A stretch of DNA of 64,000 nucleotides, taken from positions 1,860,001 through 1,924,000 of the forward strand of contig NZ_LGRV01000003.1 in the NCBI RefSeq assembly GCF_001278945.1, read 5' to 3'. Origin of the DNA: Lysinibacillus contaminans (lineage in GTDB: Bacteria > Bacillota > Bacilli > Bacillales_A > Planococcaceae). The translations under genes were made by a program, and so were the position numbers. The first letter of the stretch is position 1; each line of letters opens with the position of its first letter. Shown here piece after piece: positions 18,530-28,975 of this stretch. The notes under the pieces are model-generated. The model saw only the letters and a list, made by a program, of their open reading frames with translations, was not told where the DNA came from and made no database searches.

Positions 18530-19147
18530 ATGAAACATATCATTTTTGATTTTGATGGCACGCTAGCAGATTCTACAATGGTGTTTATGGCTGCGTGGAA
18601 TACCCTAGCTGAAAAATATCATTATAAAAAGATAAAACTAGATGAATTAGAATCGCTGAAAAAACTATCTATCATGGAGCGTAGTAAGTTAGTGAACTTT
18701 CCCATGCATAAAATGCCCATATTTATTCCTCAATTTTATCAGTTATACCGCCAATCTATAAAAGATGTCCACCTTATTGATGGCATGAAAGATTTGCTAC
18801 AAGAGATAGAAAAAAAGGGGTATAAAATTGCTATCATTTCTTCTAACGATAAAGAAAATATTTTAGCATTTTTACATGCGAACAACATAAACAACGTATC
18901 GAAAGTGCTTTGCTCTAGTCGTATTTTTGGAAAAGATAAGATTATTAAAAAATATTTGAAGGATTCAAATTTAAAAAAATCGGATGTGCTCTATGTTGGT
19001 GATGAGCATAGAGACATTGTCGCGTGTAAAAAAGTCGGCATCCCCATTATTTGGGTTGGATGGGGCTATGATTCAATTGAAGTGGTTCAATCCGAAAAAC
19101 CAGACTACAAAGTATACTCGCCATCTGAAATTTTGGAAATCATTTAG
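18530..19147 (+). CDS. HAD family hydrolase (phosphoglycolate phosphatase-like)
   Basis: A 205-residue HAD-superfamily phosphatase with an alpha-helical cap. Motif I is FDFDGTLADS (residues 4-13), motif II is IISSNDKEN near residue 103, and motif IV is VLYVGDEHRDIVACKKVG near residue 153, with a Lys in between (GKDKIIKKYL) that serves as motif III. An AAGGAG site lies upstream of the ATG. The substrate cannot be told from sequence; small phosphorylated metabolites such as phosphoglycolate are typical. It ends in a terminator shared with the converging VanW gene. Confidence 0.83.
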   Translation: MKHIIFDFDGTLADSTMVFMAAWNTLAEKYHYKKIKLDELESLKKLSIMERSKLVNFPMHKMPIFIPQFYQLYRQSIKDVHLIDGMKDLLQEIEKKGYKIAIISSNDKENILAFLHANNINNVSKVLCSSRIFGKDKIIKKYLKDSNLKKSDVLYVGDEHRDIVACKKVGIPIIWVGWGYDSIEVVQSEKPDYKVYSPSEILEII

Positions 19148-19160
19148 TAGTGATGTAGAA

Positions 19161-19211
19161 AAAACACTCCCAACAGCAGGGATTCTCCTTCCCCTACTGT
19201 TGGAAGTGTTA
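19161..19211. terminator. Bidirectional terminator between HAD and VanW genes
   Basis: AACACTCCCAACAG pairs with CTGTTGGAAGTGTT (one bulge), with a GGGA/TCCC-rich inner stem. It lies between two converging stop codons. Confidence 0.7.
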
Positions 19212-19213
19212 CA

Positions 19214-20212
19214 TTATGGCGTCTTCTTCAACATCTCTTCATATTTCTCTGAAGTTCTGACCTCTACTGTCAGAAAGTCTTTACCGTAGATCGCCTGAAT
19301 TAAAAAGGGAACATCACTGGTATTTTGAAATCTGAAGTCCAATCCACCATATGATACCGTGGCGTCTCTTCCTTTTGGCACATAGCCTATATCTAATGAA
19401 TGGTGATGTCTTTCTACCATTTTAATAGGTACCTGATCAACTGCGTTAAATAGGGTTGAGGAGGTTTGGCAAATCCCTCCCCCTATTCCCATCACTACTT
19501 TCTTATTAATAATTTCTGGTGCAGGTTGATAGCCATTCGCCTCATCTCTTGGACCTACTACTGTATTAAAAGAGAATTGATCGCCACTTCCAACAATGAC
19601 GTTATTAATAGCCTGTGCTGAAAGCTCAATATTTTTGTTTCTCCCTACATCCGAGGTGTTAAAATACGTTGTATAGGAGGCAACGACTACGTCTTCTAAG
19701 TACGGAATATCTTCTAAATAATAGCCGCTTTCTGTGACATACAAGGGCATTTCAACATTCCCACCAGTTCCTGATACAGCGAGAATTTTCTCTACCAATT
19801 CACTTTCTTTTAACAGAACCATTGGACTACCATTAATGATTTGTCCCTTTTCATCCATCCGATCTAGCACCATTCGCTGGTCATAACCAAGTTCTTTTTC
19901 AGTTCCTCTCGCTAACTCTTTCGCTAATTGTTCAATGTGCTTTTTATACGTTTTTAAGTCCTCTTCATAACCTAAGTCTTGCGGGGATAATGTATGGACA
20001 ATTTCCATTGTATTTGGATCGACAATATTGACGACCTCTTGTGTATCTTCTTGTTCATAAGTAACCGGCTTCTGTATTTCCTCGATTTGTTGTTCCAATT
20101 CGCTTACTTTCTTCTCTAAAGCTTGTTCTTTCTCTGATTTCCCCTGACAACCCGCTAATCCAATTGCACATACTAGACAAAGTGTAGCCATCCATTTTCT
20201 CTTCACTACCAA
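19214..20212 (-). CDS. VanW family lipoprotein
   Basis: A 332-residue exported lipoprotein. The signal peptide ends in the lipobox LAGC (Cys at about residue 22), followed by a coiled-coil-prone, Glu/Lys-rich stretch (SEKEQALEKKVSELEQQIEE). The C-terminal half is a VanW domain: FSFNTVVGPRDEANGY, then GIGGGICQTSSTLFNAV, and VSYGGLDFRFQNTSD. VanW domains occur in glycopeptide-resistance clusters and in many cell-surface proteins of Firmicutes; their activity is unknown, and no resistance genes are nearby. It has a TTG start with AGGTAGG upstream. Confidence 0.85.
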   Translation of the reverse strand: MVVKRKWMATLCLVCAIGLAGCQGKSEKEQALEKKVSELEQQIEEIQKPVTYEQEDTQEVVNIVDPNTMEIVHTLSPQDLGYEEDLKTYKKHIEQLAKELARGTEKELGYDQRMVLDRMDEKGQIINGSPMVLLKESELVEKILAVSGTGGNVEMPLYVTESGYYLEDIPYLEDVVVASYTTYFNTSDVGRNKNIELSAQAINNVIVGSGDQFSFNTVVGPRDEANGYQPAPEIINKKVVMGIGGGICQTSSTLFNAVDQVPIKMVERHHHSLDIGYVPKGRDATVSYGGLDFRFQNTSDVPFLIQAIYGKDFLTVEVRTSEKYEEMLKKTP

Positions 20213-20321
20213 ACACCTACCTCTAAGGTACTTCTACAGACACATCTTATTCGTCTATACATAGTAGTGTGTTTATTTTCACTCATTTTTATTTATGACT
20301 ACGAGCTTATTAATAAAATTA

Positions 20322-20363
20322 AACACGCTACAAAAGCTTTGATTCTCACTTTTGTAGCGTGTT
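20322..20363. terminator. Hairpin terminator next to SLH relic 1
   Basis: AACACGCTACAAAAG pairs perfectly with CTTTTGTAGCGTGTT and is flanked by T-rich tracts on both strands. On the minus strand it follows the stop codon of the SLH relic by 4 bases. Confidence 0.7.
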
Positions 20364-20367
20364 ATTT

Positions 20368-20460
20368 TTATGGATTACTCGCACGGTGCATAAATGCCAC
20401 GAATCGTGCGCATGTCACTGCTCATCTGGACTGAAATTACCGTTGTCGCCAAGTGCAATA
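20368..20460 (-). pseudogene. Relic of an S-layer homology (SLH) domain, copy 1
   Basis: The minus strand reads IALGDNGNFSPDE in one frame and, after a one-base loss, RFVAFMHRASNP plus stop in another. This is the C-terminal end of an SLH repeat (compare the intact text at 23369-23518). It directly follows the collagen-like gene. The rest of the gap up to 20698 shows no further recognisable coding text. Confidence 0.65.
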
Positions 20461-20698
20461 TCGACTATTTGCGAGTACGCAATTTAGTTATAGTTTCAAT
20501 GCATTGTTAGTACGATTGCTTCAATGGCTATTATTATCTCTCGATCATTCGCTGCTGATTAACTCATTTGCGGTTAAGTCCCTGTTTTTATGAGCCTACG
20601 TAAAACAGTCGGTAAAACAGAGGCATCTCTCGTCCATAAAGGAAATATACTTCGCTTTACCGATATGCTAGGCAACATCTGTTGCCATCCGATTGAGC

Positions 20699-22078
<1,380 letters not shown>

Positions 22079-22129
22079 CCCGACTTTCTCCTCTCGATAA
22101 ATAGTAGTGTTTATAAATATGACATTTGT

Positions 22130-23090
22130 TAGAATGAGTCTGCTGTTGTCCCTAGTGCCCATACCGCTACAGAATTTCCGCTGAAAGTGACATTCACTAG
22201 TGAGGGATGCTAGTATGATTGTACATACCGCTTCCCGAAGAATGTAGACCATATGAAACTTTCATATCCACAATGCTCCCATTAATGGTAATACTATCCA
22301 AAATCGCGTATATGTCTAAATTTGAGCTTTGTGAATGGTAAAATACATGATAGGTATTGTCCGTATTATCTCCAGCTGTGCCAATATCACCACTTAAGAT
22401 GGTTTCATTGACCGCAAAATCTCGTTGTTCCCGTATCACTTCTGTTCCATTAAATCCACCATAAATCGCCACACCGTTTTTCATTTGAAATGAAGCCGTA
22501 CGAGAATCATTCCCAACTAAAGGTTTTGTTGGTATATACGTTCCTTTGGCAATCCAAATTTGATTTCCATCAGTTGCTTTAGTAAGTGCCTTCTGTAAAT
22601 CTTTGTAGGCGGTTGCCCAGCTTATACCGTCTTCTACAGTACCCGTCGATGCTTGATTCACATAGATAGTGGCACTGTCTGCTGTTGCAACACTTGTTGA
22701 TTGTGACAACAGCAATGGCGCGACTGCGATTTGAATACGACGCTTTTCGATGACTGTTTGACCTACTGCATCTGTTGCCTTGAACCAGATATCGTGGCCG
22801 CCCGCATCTTCCAACACCAGTGGCACGATTGAATCATACGATTTCCATGTTGCGCCAAAGTCTTGTGATAGTTCTATGCCCGCACTATCTGGAGATGATG
22901 CCGCTACTTGAATCGTGACAGGGCTTGTTGCGACGCTACCTTCTACATAAGGCTGTCCGTTCTCTGTCATCGTAATCGTTAATACGTTACTGCTGGTCTC
23001 CGCGAACACTGGTAAACTCCCTAAAAAAGCTTGCGAGAGTAGTAGACAAATGGCCAACATTGACAATGTTTGATGAAATGATTTTCTCAT
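22130..23090 (-). pseudogene. Frameshifted, truncated parallel beta-helix surface protein
   Basis: A signal peptide (MRKSFHQTLSMLAICLLLSQ) precedes an Ig-like segment and then text typical of right-handed beta-helix surface proteins: YVNQASTGTVEDGISWATAY, IWIAKGTYIPT, NGVAIYGGFNGTE and TYHVFYHSQSSN. The frame stops after SGMYNHTSIPH. Restoring one base continues the homology as SLVNVTFSGNSVAVWALG before a second stop near 22130. Such proteins are normally much longer and often end in SLH repeats. The ATG at 23090 follows an AGAGAGG site. The collagen-like gene begins only about 50 bases after the dead end. Confidence 0.75.
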
Positions 23091-23323
23091 AATCATCCTC
23101 TCTTTCTCATTGATAGAATTGTTATCATGTATGTTAGTTAAATTCTTCATAGGTGTAATAGTACTTTTGTATTTCTCCCTTTGTTGGGATTTCTACATTC
23201 GACTACACTTAACTGTAAATCACAAAGGTTAAATTTAGGTTAAATAAATAGAATTTTTCGAAAAATAAGGAACAAGACCTATGCTTTAGGATACTTTCTG
23301 AAAAGGTAACTTCATAAATAAAT

Positions 23324-23361
23324 CACTCTACCAAATTCTAAAACTCGAATTTGGTAGAGTG
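23324..23361. terminator. Hairpin terminator next to SLH relic 2
   Basis: CACTCTACCAAATT pairs with AATTTGGTAGAGTG. On the minus strand it follows the SLH relic stop codon by 7 bases; on the plus strand it is followed by TTTCTTTTT. Confidence 0.65.
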
Positions 23362-23368
23362 TTTCTTT

Positions 23369-23518
23369 TTATAGATTAAGCGCTCTGTACATAAACGCCA
23401 CGAATTGCGCACGTATCACTGGCTCATCTGGTCTAAAGGTGCCATTATCGCTTAAGGCAATGCCTGCTTTCTGAAGTAGTGTAATTGCCTCAAAGTATGG
23501 ATGACTCTTTGGGACATC
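23369..23518 (-). pseudogene. Relic of a complete C-terminal SLH repeat, copy 2
   Basis: 49 codons read an undamaged SLH repeat: DVPKSHPYFEAITLLQKAG, then DNGTFRPDEPVIRAQFVAFM and YRALNL plus stop. SLH repeats anchor proteins to pyruvylated secondary cell-wall polymer. Two in-frame stop codons lie immediately upstream, so it is cut off from any start. It sits 22 bases after the DUF3238 gene on the same strand. Confidence 0.8.
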
Positions 23519-23540
23519 TTATTACATTTCACTGTTAGCT

Positions 23541-24143
23541 CTAATTCAGGAGCAAACATCTTTGCATCACTTTTTCAAAGTGATATTCCATATCATCTGC
23601 CATTGCGTGCGGTGTATCGCCTGTTTTCCGGAAATCGTGTGTATAAATTTCTTCAAATGGACCAAAGTCGATTTGTTTATAAAATTCAAAGCAAGGAAAA
23701 CCATCGTGCGAGCCTTTAATCGTCACCGAGCCATCATTGGATGCAGCGACTTGCAATAAGTAATCGACTGCTGGTGCTTCAGGACTTAAAGGATTCGTAC
23801 CGCTCGCGTGCATCTCAAATGTCACAGAATCGTCTTGCCATTGAATATTTTCACATGTGATTTCTTCGTTACTTGCCTGTGCTTTATGGTATTCTACAGA
23901 ACCGTCAGCGCGTGTAAGTTTTAACGTTGTAATCCCAGTATTGGCATAATTGAAAATTTCTTTTTTATAAAAATCGATTGTGACATCTTGTTCGACACGT
24001 GAACGCATCGTATTTACTGCATGCGGTGTAAATTCCCGAGAATCCCCTTCAAATTCAATAAGATCTTGTGTTTCTTCATCTTTAAAAGGTGGTGTCCAGT
24101 TCAGTGGGATAAAAACGCTTGCTCTAATTTTTAGTACATTCAT
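23541..24143 (-). CDS. DUF3238 domain-containing protein
   Basis: A 200-residue protein that starts MNVLKIRASVFIPLNWT and fits the DUF3238 family, whose function is unknown. It has no signal peptide or membrane helix. Landmarks are FEGDSREFTPHAVNTMRSRV, DFYKKEIFNYANTGITTL and DGFPCFEFYKQID. A strong GAGGAGG site lies upstream of the ATG. It lies between two SLH relics, and its C terminus (HFEKVMQRCLLLN) ends only 22 bases from relic 2, so a recombined end is possible. Confidence 0.75.
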   Translation of the reverse strand: MNVLKIRASVFIPLNWTPPFKDEETQDLIEFEGDSREFTPHAVNTMRSRVEQDVTIDFYKKEIFNYANTGITTLKLTRADGSVEYHKAQASNEEITCENIQWQDDSVTFEMHASGTNPLSPEAPAVDYLLQVAASNDGSVTIKGSHDGFPCFEFYKQIDFGPFEEIYTHDFRKTGDTPHAMADDMEYHFEKVMQRCLLLN

Positions 24144-24175
24144 AAATATGACCTCCTCAGGTACGTTAGTTTTAA

Positions 24176-24290
24176 TTAATAAGCAAAGTGTGAATTTTGT
24201 AAATTCAGTGCTCTGTACATGAGCGCCAGCAATTGTGCGCGTGTTACTGGCTCATCTGGATGGATACTGTGGATTGACTGTCTACTTCGC
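24176..24290 (-). pseudogene. Relic of a C-terminal SLH repeat, copy 3
   Basis: The minus strand reads HPDEPVTRAQLLALMYRALN then LQNSHFAY and a stop; text upstream of HPDEP is degenerate. It is the same kind of SLH tail as at 23369-23518 and lies just upstream of DUF3238 on the same strand. The rest of the gap to 24541 shows nothing recognisable. Confidence 0.65.
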
Positions 24291-24541
24291 ATAAAGCAAT
24301 AGTATCAAACAGATTTCTCCAAAATAGATGCCTCCCATCTAATACTTATCTTTTTTAAGCACCTTTTTCTACTACCTTAAAACAAAAAATAAGTGTGCAA
24401 TACTGACGAATGTTAATGGTTTGCATATTAACACTGGTAAATTTGATAGTTTTTGTAATAGAATGACAGATAATAAGCTTTTATTGTATCTTCACAACAA
24501 AATAATGCCATCTATTAATTTAAAATAAGGGGGGAAATGAG

Positions 24542-27034
24542 ATGCCCAGCACTCTATTATCTTCTAAAATAAATGTACCTTACAGCACGACAGAAGCTTT
24601 GGAAAGACCTAGATTATACGAAAATTTTCGCAATAACATGCTTAAAAAAGTAACAGTTCTACGAGCGCCTGCAGGCTATGGGAAAACAACACTTTTAAGT
24701 CAATGGCTCAAACATTCACAGGAACAAATTGCCTGGCTAGCTATCGACCGTGCTGATAATGATCCGATACGGTACTGGACATTCGTTTTTCAAGCAGTAG
24801 CTAAAGCCTGTCAAACAGATATTGATCAAGTGCTCGCACCACTATTACAGTCACAAGACGCTGCCACATATGAATTTTTAATTGACTCCTTTTTACATGA
24901 AATTAGTTTTACTGAAAAAACCTTATATATCGTGATGGATGATTACCATTTAATCGAAAATACAGTGATTCACCAAATGATGACAAAGTTAATAGAACAG
25001 CTTCCTAAGCACGTACATGTTTATTTAACAACACGTACCGCCTTGCCGTTACCAATAGCCAAGTGGCGCGTCAAACAATGGGTACAAGAATTCAACACTG
25101 AACATTTACGTTTTACTTACCAAGAAACAAAGCAATTTTTTTCCTTAAAAAATTCAACTTTCCTTAATCAACATCAGTTACAAAATATCCAAGACAAAAC
25201 AGAAGGATGGATAGCTGGATTATTGTTAACGAGTCTAACAAATGAATCACAACCAAACGTCAAACGAGCCGAGCCGTTTATTTCTGAATTTTTATGGCAA
25301 GAAATTATTCATAACCTTCCACAAGCAACACAGGATTTTCTATTACGAACTTCTTTGTTACATGAATTAGACCCAGCTACATGTGACCAATTAACAGAGA
25401 GAACTAATAGCGAGGAATTTTTAACTCAAATGGAAGAAAAAGGACTTTTCACAGTGCGCCTTCAATCATCAAAACTTGTTTTTCGCTACCACCATTTATT
25501 TGCCGAAGCGCTACAAGCTGAACTTTTCAAACAATATTCAGCTCAGGAAATACAGTCGATTGTAAAAAAAGCAGCTCAATTAATATATATGCAAGGTGAT
25601 TACACTTCCGCTATTGAACTAGCTTTGAAACATGATCTTCATGAACAAGCACAACTATGGATGTCAAAACATCTTGTCCAGCTGTTTTTATCAGGGCAAA
25701 CTGCGACTTTCATGCGTTGGTTGCAGCAACTTCGAAACAATCATTATACAGTTCCTTATGAGATGCTTATATTGGGTTATGAACATGCCATTACAACATT
25801 AGAACTTGAAACGGCGAACTCGCTGATGCAAGAGCTCGAACTGCGTCAACAAACTGAACAATGGATGGAACAAGAAGAACACGCGGCGATGGCGAATTCT
25901 TATGAAAGAACAAAAGCTTATGCAATAATTGCAGCAGGTGGGGATTTAAACACTGTAAAAGAAATGTTGGGAAAACAGCTTACTAAGCAATATGCCTTCA
26001 ACATTTGGGACAAAATACCAATGGTCTATAATAGTTTTGAATATAAGCTTCTACGAACAAGTTTAGCTTCGAAAGGAAAATTGCCTATATTGGATGAAGT
26101 GCCAATCATAGTACAGCTTTTTCAAGAAACAAATTTCAAGACATTATATGTTACTGCGTTCATCACTGGTATAGCTGCTGAAATTTATTATGAGAGAAAC
26201 GTATTAGAAGATACTCAAAAAGAGTTGGAAATTGCCATCCGATTAGGTCATCAATACCAAGATCCTAGTTTATTCGTCCCCATGTATTTACTAAAAGCAA
26301 AAATTTACGTACAACAAAACCAAATAAGTTCAGCTCGTGCAATGCTGGCCCAGGTGTTAGAAGATGTTTCTGAAAAGCATTGGCGAACATCTATTCAAAT
26401 CATGCAGGCTTATTGTTATGTAGTAGACGGAGATAGCCAGAATGCTGAGATGCTCCTACAAGCAACAAAAACAAAACAGCCATTTTGGATGCTCGTGTAT
26501 GCTCGTCTATTGTTATTAAAGGAACAGCCCAATGAAGCATTAACTACTGTGATTCAAGTCAAAACAAAAGCTCAGCAAGATGGGCAAATCGCGACAATTG
26601 TGGAAGCAACGGTGCTTGAGGCAATTTGTCATAATCAGTTAGGAAACACACATATCGCATTAGATGTTTTACATGAAGCCTTAGTGCTGGCGGAAAAGTT
26701 TTACTACGTTCGAACTTTTTTAGATGAAAAAGAAATACTTCCGCTACTAGACAGCTATTTTAAGTTAAAGTCACTTGAAACGAAGTGGGATACTATTCCA
26801 GCGCCTTTTTTCAACTATCTAAAAGAAAGTATCAAGTCAACATCGGTACCAAACGAATTACTGACGTCTCGTGAAAAAGAAGTGTTTGATCTTTTAGCCT
26901 ACGGTGGAACGAATCGTGAAATCGCGGAACAGCTAGGTTTGTCAGAAGGTACGGTTCGTGTTTATTTATCAAATATTTATAGTAAACTCGGCGTTAATAC
27001 AAGAGCAAAAGCAATACTGCATAAGAAGCAATAA
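24542..27034 (+). CDS. MalT/LuxR-type large ATP-binding transcriptional regulator
   Basis: An 830-residue STAND-type regulator. Walker A is RAPAGYGKTTLLSQW near residue 42, Walker B is LYIVMDDYHLIEN near residue 132, and a sensor-like TEGWIAGL follows near 225. A helical, TPR-like region spans about residues 340-740. The C-terminal LuxR helix-turn-helix reads LTSREKEVFDLLAYGGTNRE then IAEQLGLSEGTVRVYLSNIY. The ATG has an AAGGGGGG site. These proteins usually sense a small ligand through the helical domain and activate nearby genes. It is divergent from the SLH/DUF3238 locus, which is a plausible but unproven target. Confidence 0.87.
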   Translation: MPSTLLSSKINVPYSTTEALERPRLYENFRNNMLKKVTVLRAPAGYGKTTLLSQWLKHSQEQIAWLAIDRADNDPIRYWTFVFQAVAKACQTDIDQVLAPLLQSQDAATYEFLIDSFLHEISFTEKTLYIVMDDYHLIENTVIHQMMTKLIEQLPKHVHVYLTTRTALPLPIAKWRVKQWVQEFNTEHLRFTYQETKQFFSLKNSTFLNQHQLQNIQDKTEGWIAGLLLTSLTNESQPNVKRAEPFISEFLWQEIIHNLPQATQDFLLRTSLLHELDPATCDQLTERTNSEEFLTQMEEKGLFTVRLQSSKLVFRYHHLFAEALQAELFKQYSAQEIQSIVKKAAQLIYMQGDYTSAIELALKHDLHEQAQLWMSKHLVQLFLSGQTATFMRWLQQLRNNHYTVPYEMLILGYEHAITTLELETANSLMQELELRQQTEQWMEQEEHAAMANSYERTKAYAIIAAGGDLNTVKEMLGKQLTKQYAFNIWDKIPMVYNSFEYKLLRTSLASKGKLPILDEVPIIVQLFQETNFKTLYVTAFITGIAAEIYYERNVLEDTQKELEIAIRLGHQYQDPSLFVPMYLLKAKIYVQQNQISSARAMLAQVLEDVSEKHWRTSIQIMQAYCYVVDGDSQNAEMLLQATKTKQPFWMLVYARLLLLKEQPNEALTTVIQVKTKAQQDGQIATIVEATVLEAICHNQLGNTHIALDVLHEALVLAEKFYYVRTFLDEKEILPLLDSYFKLKSLETKWDTIPAPFFNYLKESIKSTSVPNELLTSREKEVFDLLAYGGTNREIAEQLGLSEGTVRVYLSNIYSKLGVNTRAKAILHKKQ

Positions 27035-27035
27035 A

Positions 27036-27084
27036 AAAAGGGCTGTTCCAAGGTCAATATTTACTGACGTTGGAACAACCCTTA
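27036..27084. terminator. Bidirectional terminator between LuxR and CAP genes
   Basis: AAGGGCTGTTCCAA pairs with TTGGAACAACCCTT (one mismatch), with A-runs on the left, between two converging genes. Confidence 0.75.
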
Positions 27085-27090
27085 TCTTAA

Positions 27091-27699
27091 TTATTTTGAA
27101 ATAAACATTTGTGTCCAGTAGTTACCATCTGCTACATACCCTACACCAATATGCGTAAAGTTTTTGCTCATGATGTTCGCTTTGTGCCCTTCACTGTTCA
27201 TCCATGCTTTCATGACTTCAGCTGCTGTTTTTTGACCTTGTGCAATGTTTTCTCCAGCTGATTTATATGAAATACCGAAGTTTTTCATCATTGTAAATGG
27301 TGAACCGTAAGTTGGGCTCGTATGGTCGAAATACTTTTTGTCATGCATATCTTGTGACTTGTACTTCGCTACTCTTGAAAGCTCCCAATCTTCTTTCAAT
27401 GCTGGTAGTCCAGCTTTTGCTCGTTCAACATTGACAAGTTTGACAACTTCTTGTTCTACACTTGCTTGTTCATTTGAAGGGACATTAATATTTTGTCCTG
27501 GGTAAATCAGATTTGGATTTGAAAGTTGTGGATTTAAATCGATTAACTCCTGTACACCTGTTTGCGTTTTAACGGCAATTTTCCAAAGTGTATCTCCTGA
27601 AACTACTGTATATGAACCAGCTGCCATCGCAGTCATTGGTACTAATAAAGATAATGATAATACTGAGGCCATCGCCACTTTTTTAATTTGTTTAAACAT
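27091..27699 (-). CDS. Secreted LysM and CAP/SCP domain protein (YkwD-like)
   Basis: A 202-residue exported protein. A signal peptide (MFKQIKKVAMASVLSLSLLV, cut near AMA-AG) is followed by one LysM peptidoglycan-binding repeat (YTVVSGDTLWKIAVKTQTGV ... NPNLIYPGQNINVP) and a CAP domain from about residue 85 to the end, with KAGLPALKEDWELSRVA, DHTSPTYGSPF, SAGENIAQGQ and GHKANIMSKNFTHIGVGY. Such proteins are common in spore-formers; the biochemical role is not established. A GAAAGGAATGG site precedes the ATG. Confidence 0.88.
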   Translation of the reverse strand: MFKQIKKVAMASVLSLSLLVPMTAMAAGSYTVVSGDTLWKIAVKTQTGVQELIDLNPQLSNPNLIYPGQNINVPSNEQASVEQEVVKLVNVERAKAGLPALKEDWELSRVAKYKSQDMHDKKYFDHTSPTYGSPFTMMKNFGISYKSAGENIAQGQKTAAEVMKAWMNSEGHKANIMSKNFTHIGVGYVADGNYWTQMFISK

Positions 27700-27949
27700 C
27701 TAACCATTCCTTTCGGTTTGTTCTATAACCATAGTAAATAGTTTTGTAGAATAATGCATCCCTAAATATATGGAAGGATTTTTACAGGAGTATTACACCA
27801 GAAACAATTGCCTTTAAGATTACTTTGATAACAACTTTCTCACGCTTCTTTTCTGTAATAAGCTTGAAATATAGCTGTAATAGGAATATATTACTATGAT
27901 ATTTTTTATCTAAAAGTAGTTTTTATAGCTAACAATATCCCCAAAATAG

Positions 27950-27993
27950 AAAAAGAGGTTATCTCAAAAATCATTTGAGACAACCTCTTTTTG
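27950..27993 (-). terminator. Terminator of the membrane cyclase-like gene
   Basis: AAAAGAGGTTATCTCAAA pairs with TTTGAGACAACCTCTTTT (one mismatch), with a T-run on either strand. It lies 25 bases after the stop at 28018. The remaining gap 27700-27949 shows nothing recognisable. Confidence 0.75.
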
Positions 27994-28017
27994 TGCGAAA
28001 ATCGGCAAAAGTGATTA

Positions 28018-28650
28018 CTATCTAGCTTTAATTCTTCTACTATAGAATTTGCACAGGAAGAAAATATAAATCCAATCATAGAGCAAAGTAGCTACGGAGA
28101 GTATTGTAATTAAGCTTGTTCTAAAATAGATAAAAAACGCAACAGAAGCAAATAAGGTCCCAAGCATTTTAAAAATTGCGATGGATAGAGATTGACCGTT
28201 TAAATTCCCTCGCCAGAACAACAAAGAGATAAACAGACCCGACATCATTAAATTTTGAAAAAAAGCAGTGTATATCCCTTCGTAATCATTAAACTCCTGC
28301 GTGATTGCCAGTATCGTTAGAAAGCTAATACCCAGTGTTATGAAAAAACACGCATAAAACAGCTTGTTAGATAGGTATTTTTTGAATTCCTTTCGACCAT
28401 AGATTAAATACTGAATCAGTATCACAATGTCCAGTACAAACCAAATAATCGTGATCTTTTGTTGTAAATCATTTTGTGGATAAATGAATGCAAAAATAAA
28501 TTCCCATGAAACATTTGCACAAATGGCCACCATAGGCATGCCATACGCCTTGTCTTGAAATCCTCGTTTTATGATAAGTATGTAAGTCAGTATCCAAAAT
28601 AGGCCCATCCCTAATTGACAAACTAAAAGTAAGTCGACTGGATTATTCAA
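28018..28650 (-). CDS. Candidate transmembrane-type terpene cyclase (PaxB-like), seven helices
   Basis: A 210-residue, almost wholly hydrophobic protein with about seven membrane helices. The segment ANVSWEFIFAFIYPQ (Glu50) matches the WE(F/Y)...YP signature of fungal PaxB/Trt1-type terpene cyclases, and LLYDWIYIFFL near the end (Asp192) matches their second conserved acidic site; FQNLMMSGLFISLLFWRG is likewise family-like. In fungi these enzymes protonate and cyclise prenylated substrates within the membrane. No prenyltransferase or other terpenoid gene is adjacent, so the substrate is unknown. It has a TTG start with an AAAGGATGG site. It might instead be an uncharacterised membrane protein sharing this fold. 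Confidence 0.6.
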   Translation of the reverse strand: MNNPVDLLLVCQLGMGLFWILTYILIIKRGFQDKAYGMPMVAICANVSWEFIFAFIYPQNDLQQKITIIWFVLDIVILIQYLIYGRKEFKKYLSNKLFYACFFITLGISFLTILAITQEFNDYEGIYTAFFQNLMMSGLFISLLFWRGNLNGQSLSIAIFKMLGTLFASVAFFIYFRTSLITILSVATLLYDWIYIFFLCKFYSRRIKAR

Positions 28651-28824
28651 CTACACCATCCTTTATAATCATTAATGAAAATAGCCCCTACGCTCCTCTG
28701 ATACTATATGAACCAAAATTTATTGTTTATGTTAAAATCAGATCCTAATAATTGTTGATAAAAATTCTTGAATCCACTTTGAGTGCTAAAAAACTTCAGT
28801 GAATACTAAATAAAAGATATGAGC

Positions 28825-28975
28825 GCTGATTTATTGCCGCAAGTGCTGAATTTGCCTCCGCTATCGCTGAATTATTGCTGTGAATGCTGAATTAGCCTTC
28901 GCAATCGCTGATTTATTGCTGAGAGTGCTGAATTAGCCTTCGCAATCACTGATTTATTGCCGTGAGTGCTGAAAA
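28825..28975. repeat. 41-bp tandem repeat, about 3.7 copies
   Basis: Units start at 28825, 28866, 28907 and 28948 and read GCTGATTTATTGCCGCAAGT followed by GCTGAATTTGCCTCCGCTATC with minor changes. Each unit is itself made of two related halves beginning GCTGA-TTA. It lies in the 533-base gap between the cyclase-like gene and the laccase-domain gene; the rest of that gap shows nothing. Confidence 0.8.

Noticed and set aside
19214-20212. Vancomycin resistance locus
   Set aside because: The VanW domain alone is common in Firmicutes surface proteins; no vanA/H/X/Y or vanRS genes are present.
24542-27034. Maltose regulon activator MalT in the strict sense
   Set aside because: The layout matches MalT-type regulators, but no maltose genes are nearby; only the general family is claimed.
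28825-28975. Possible CRISPR array
   Set aside because: The units are directly adjacent with no unique spacers, and no cas genes are present.
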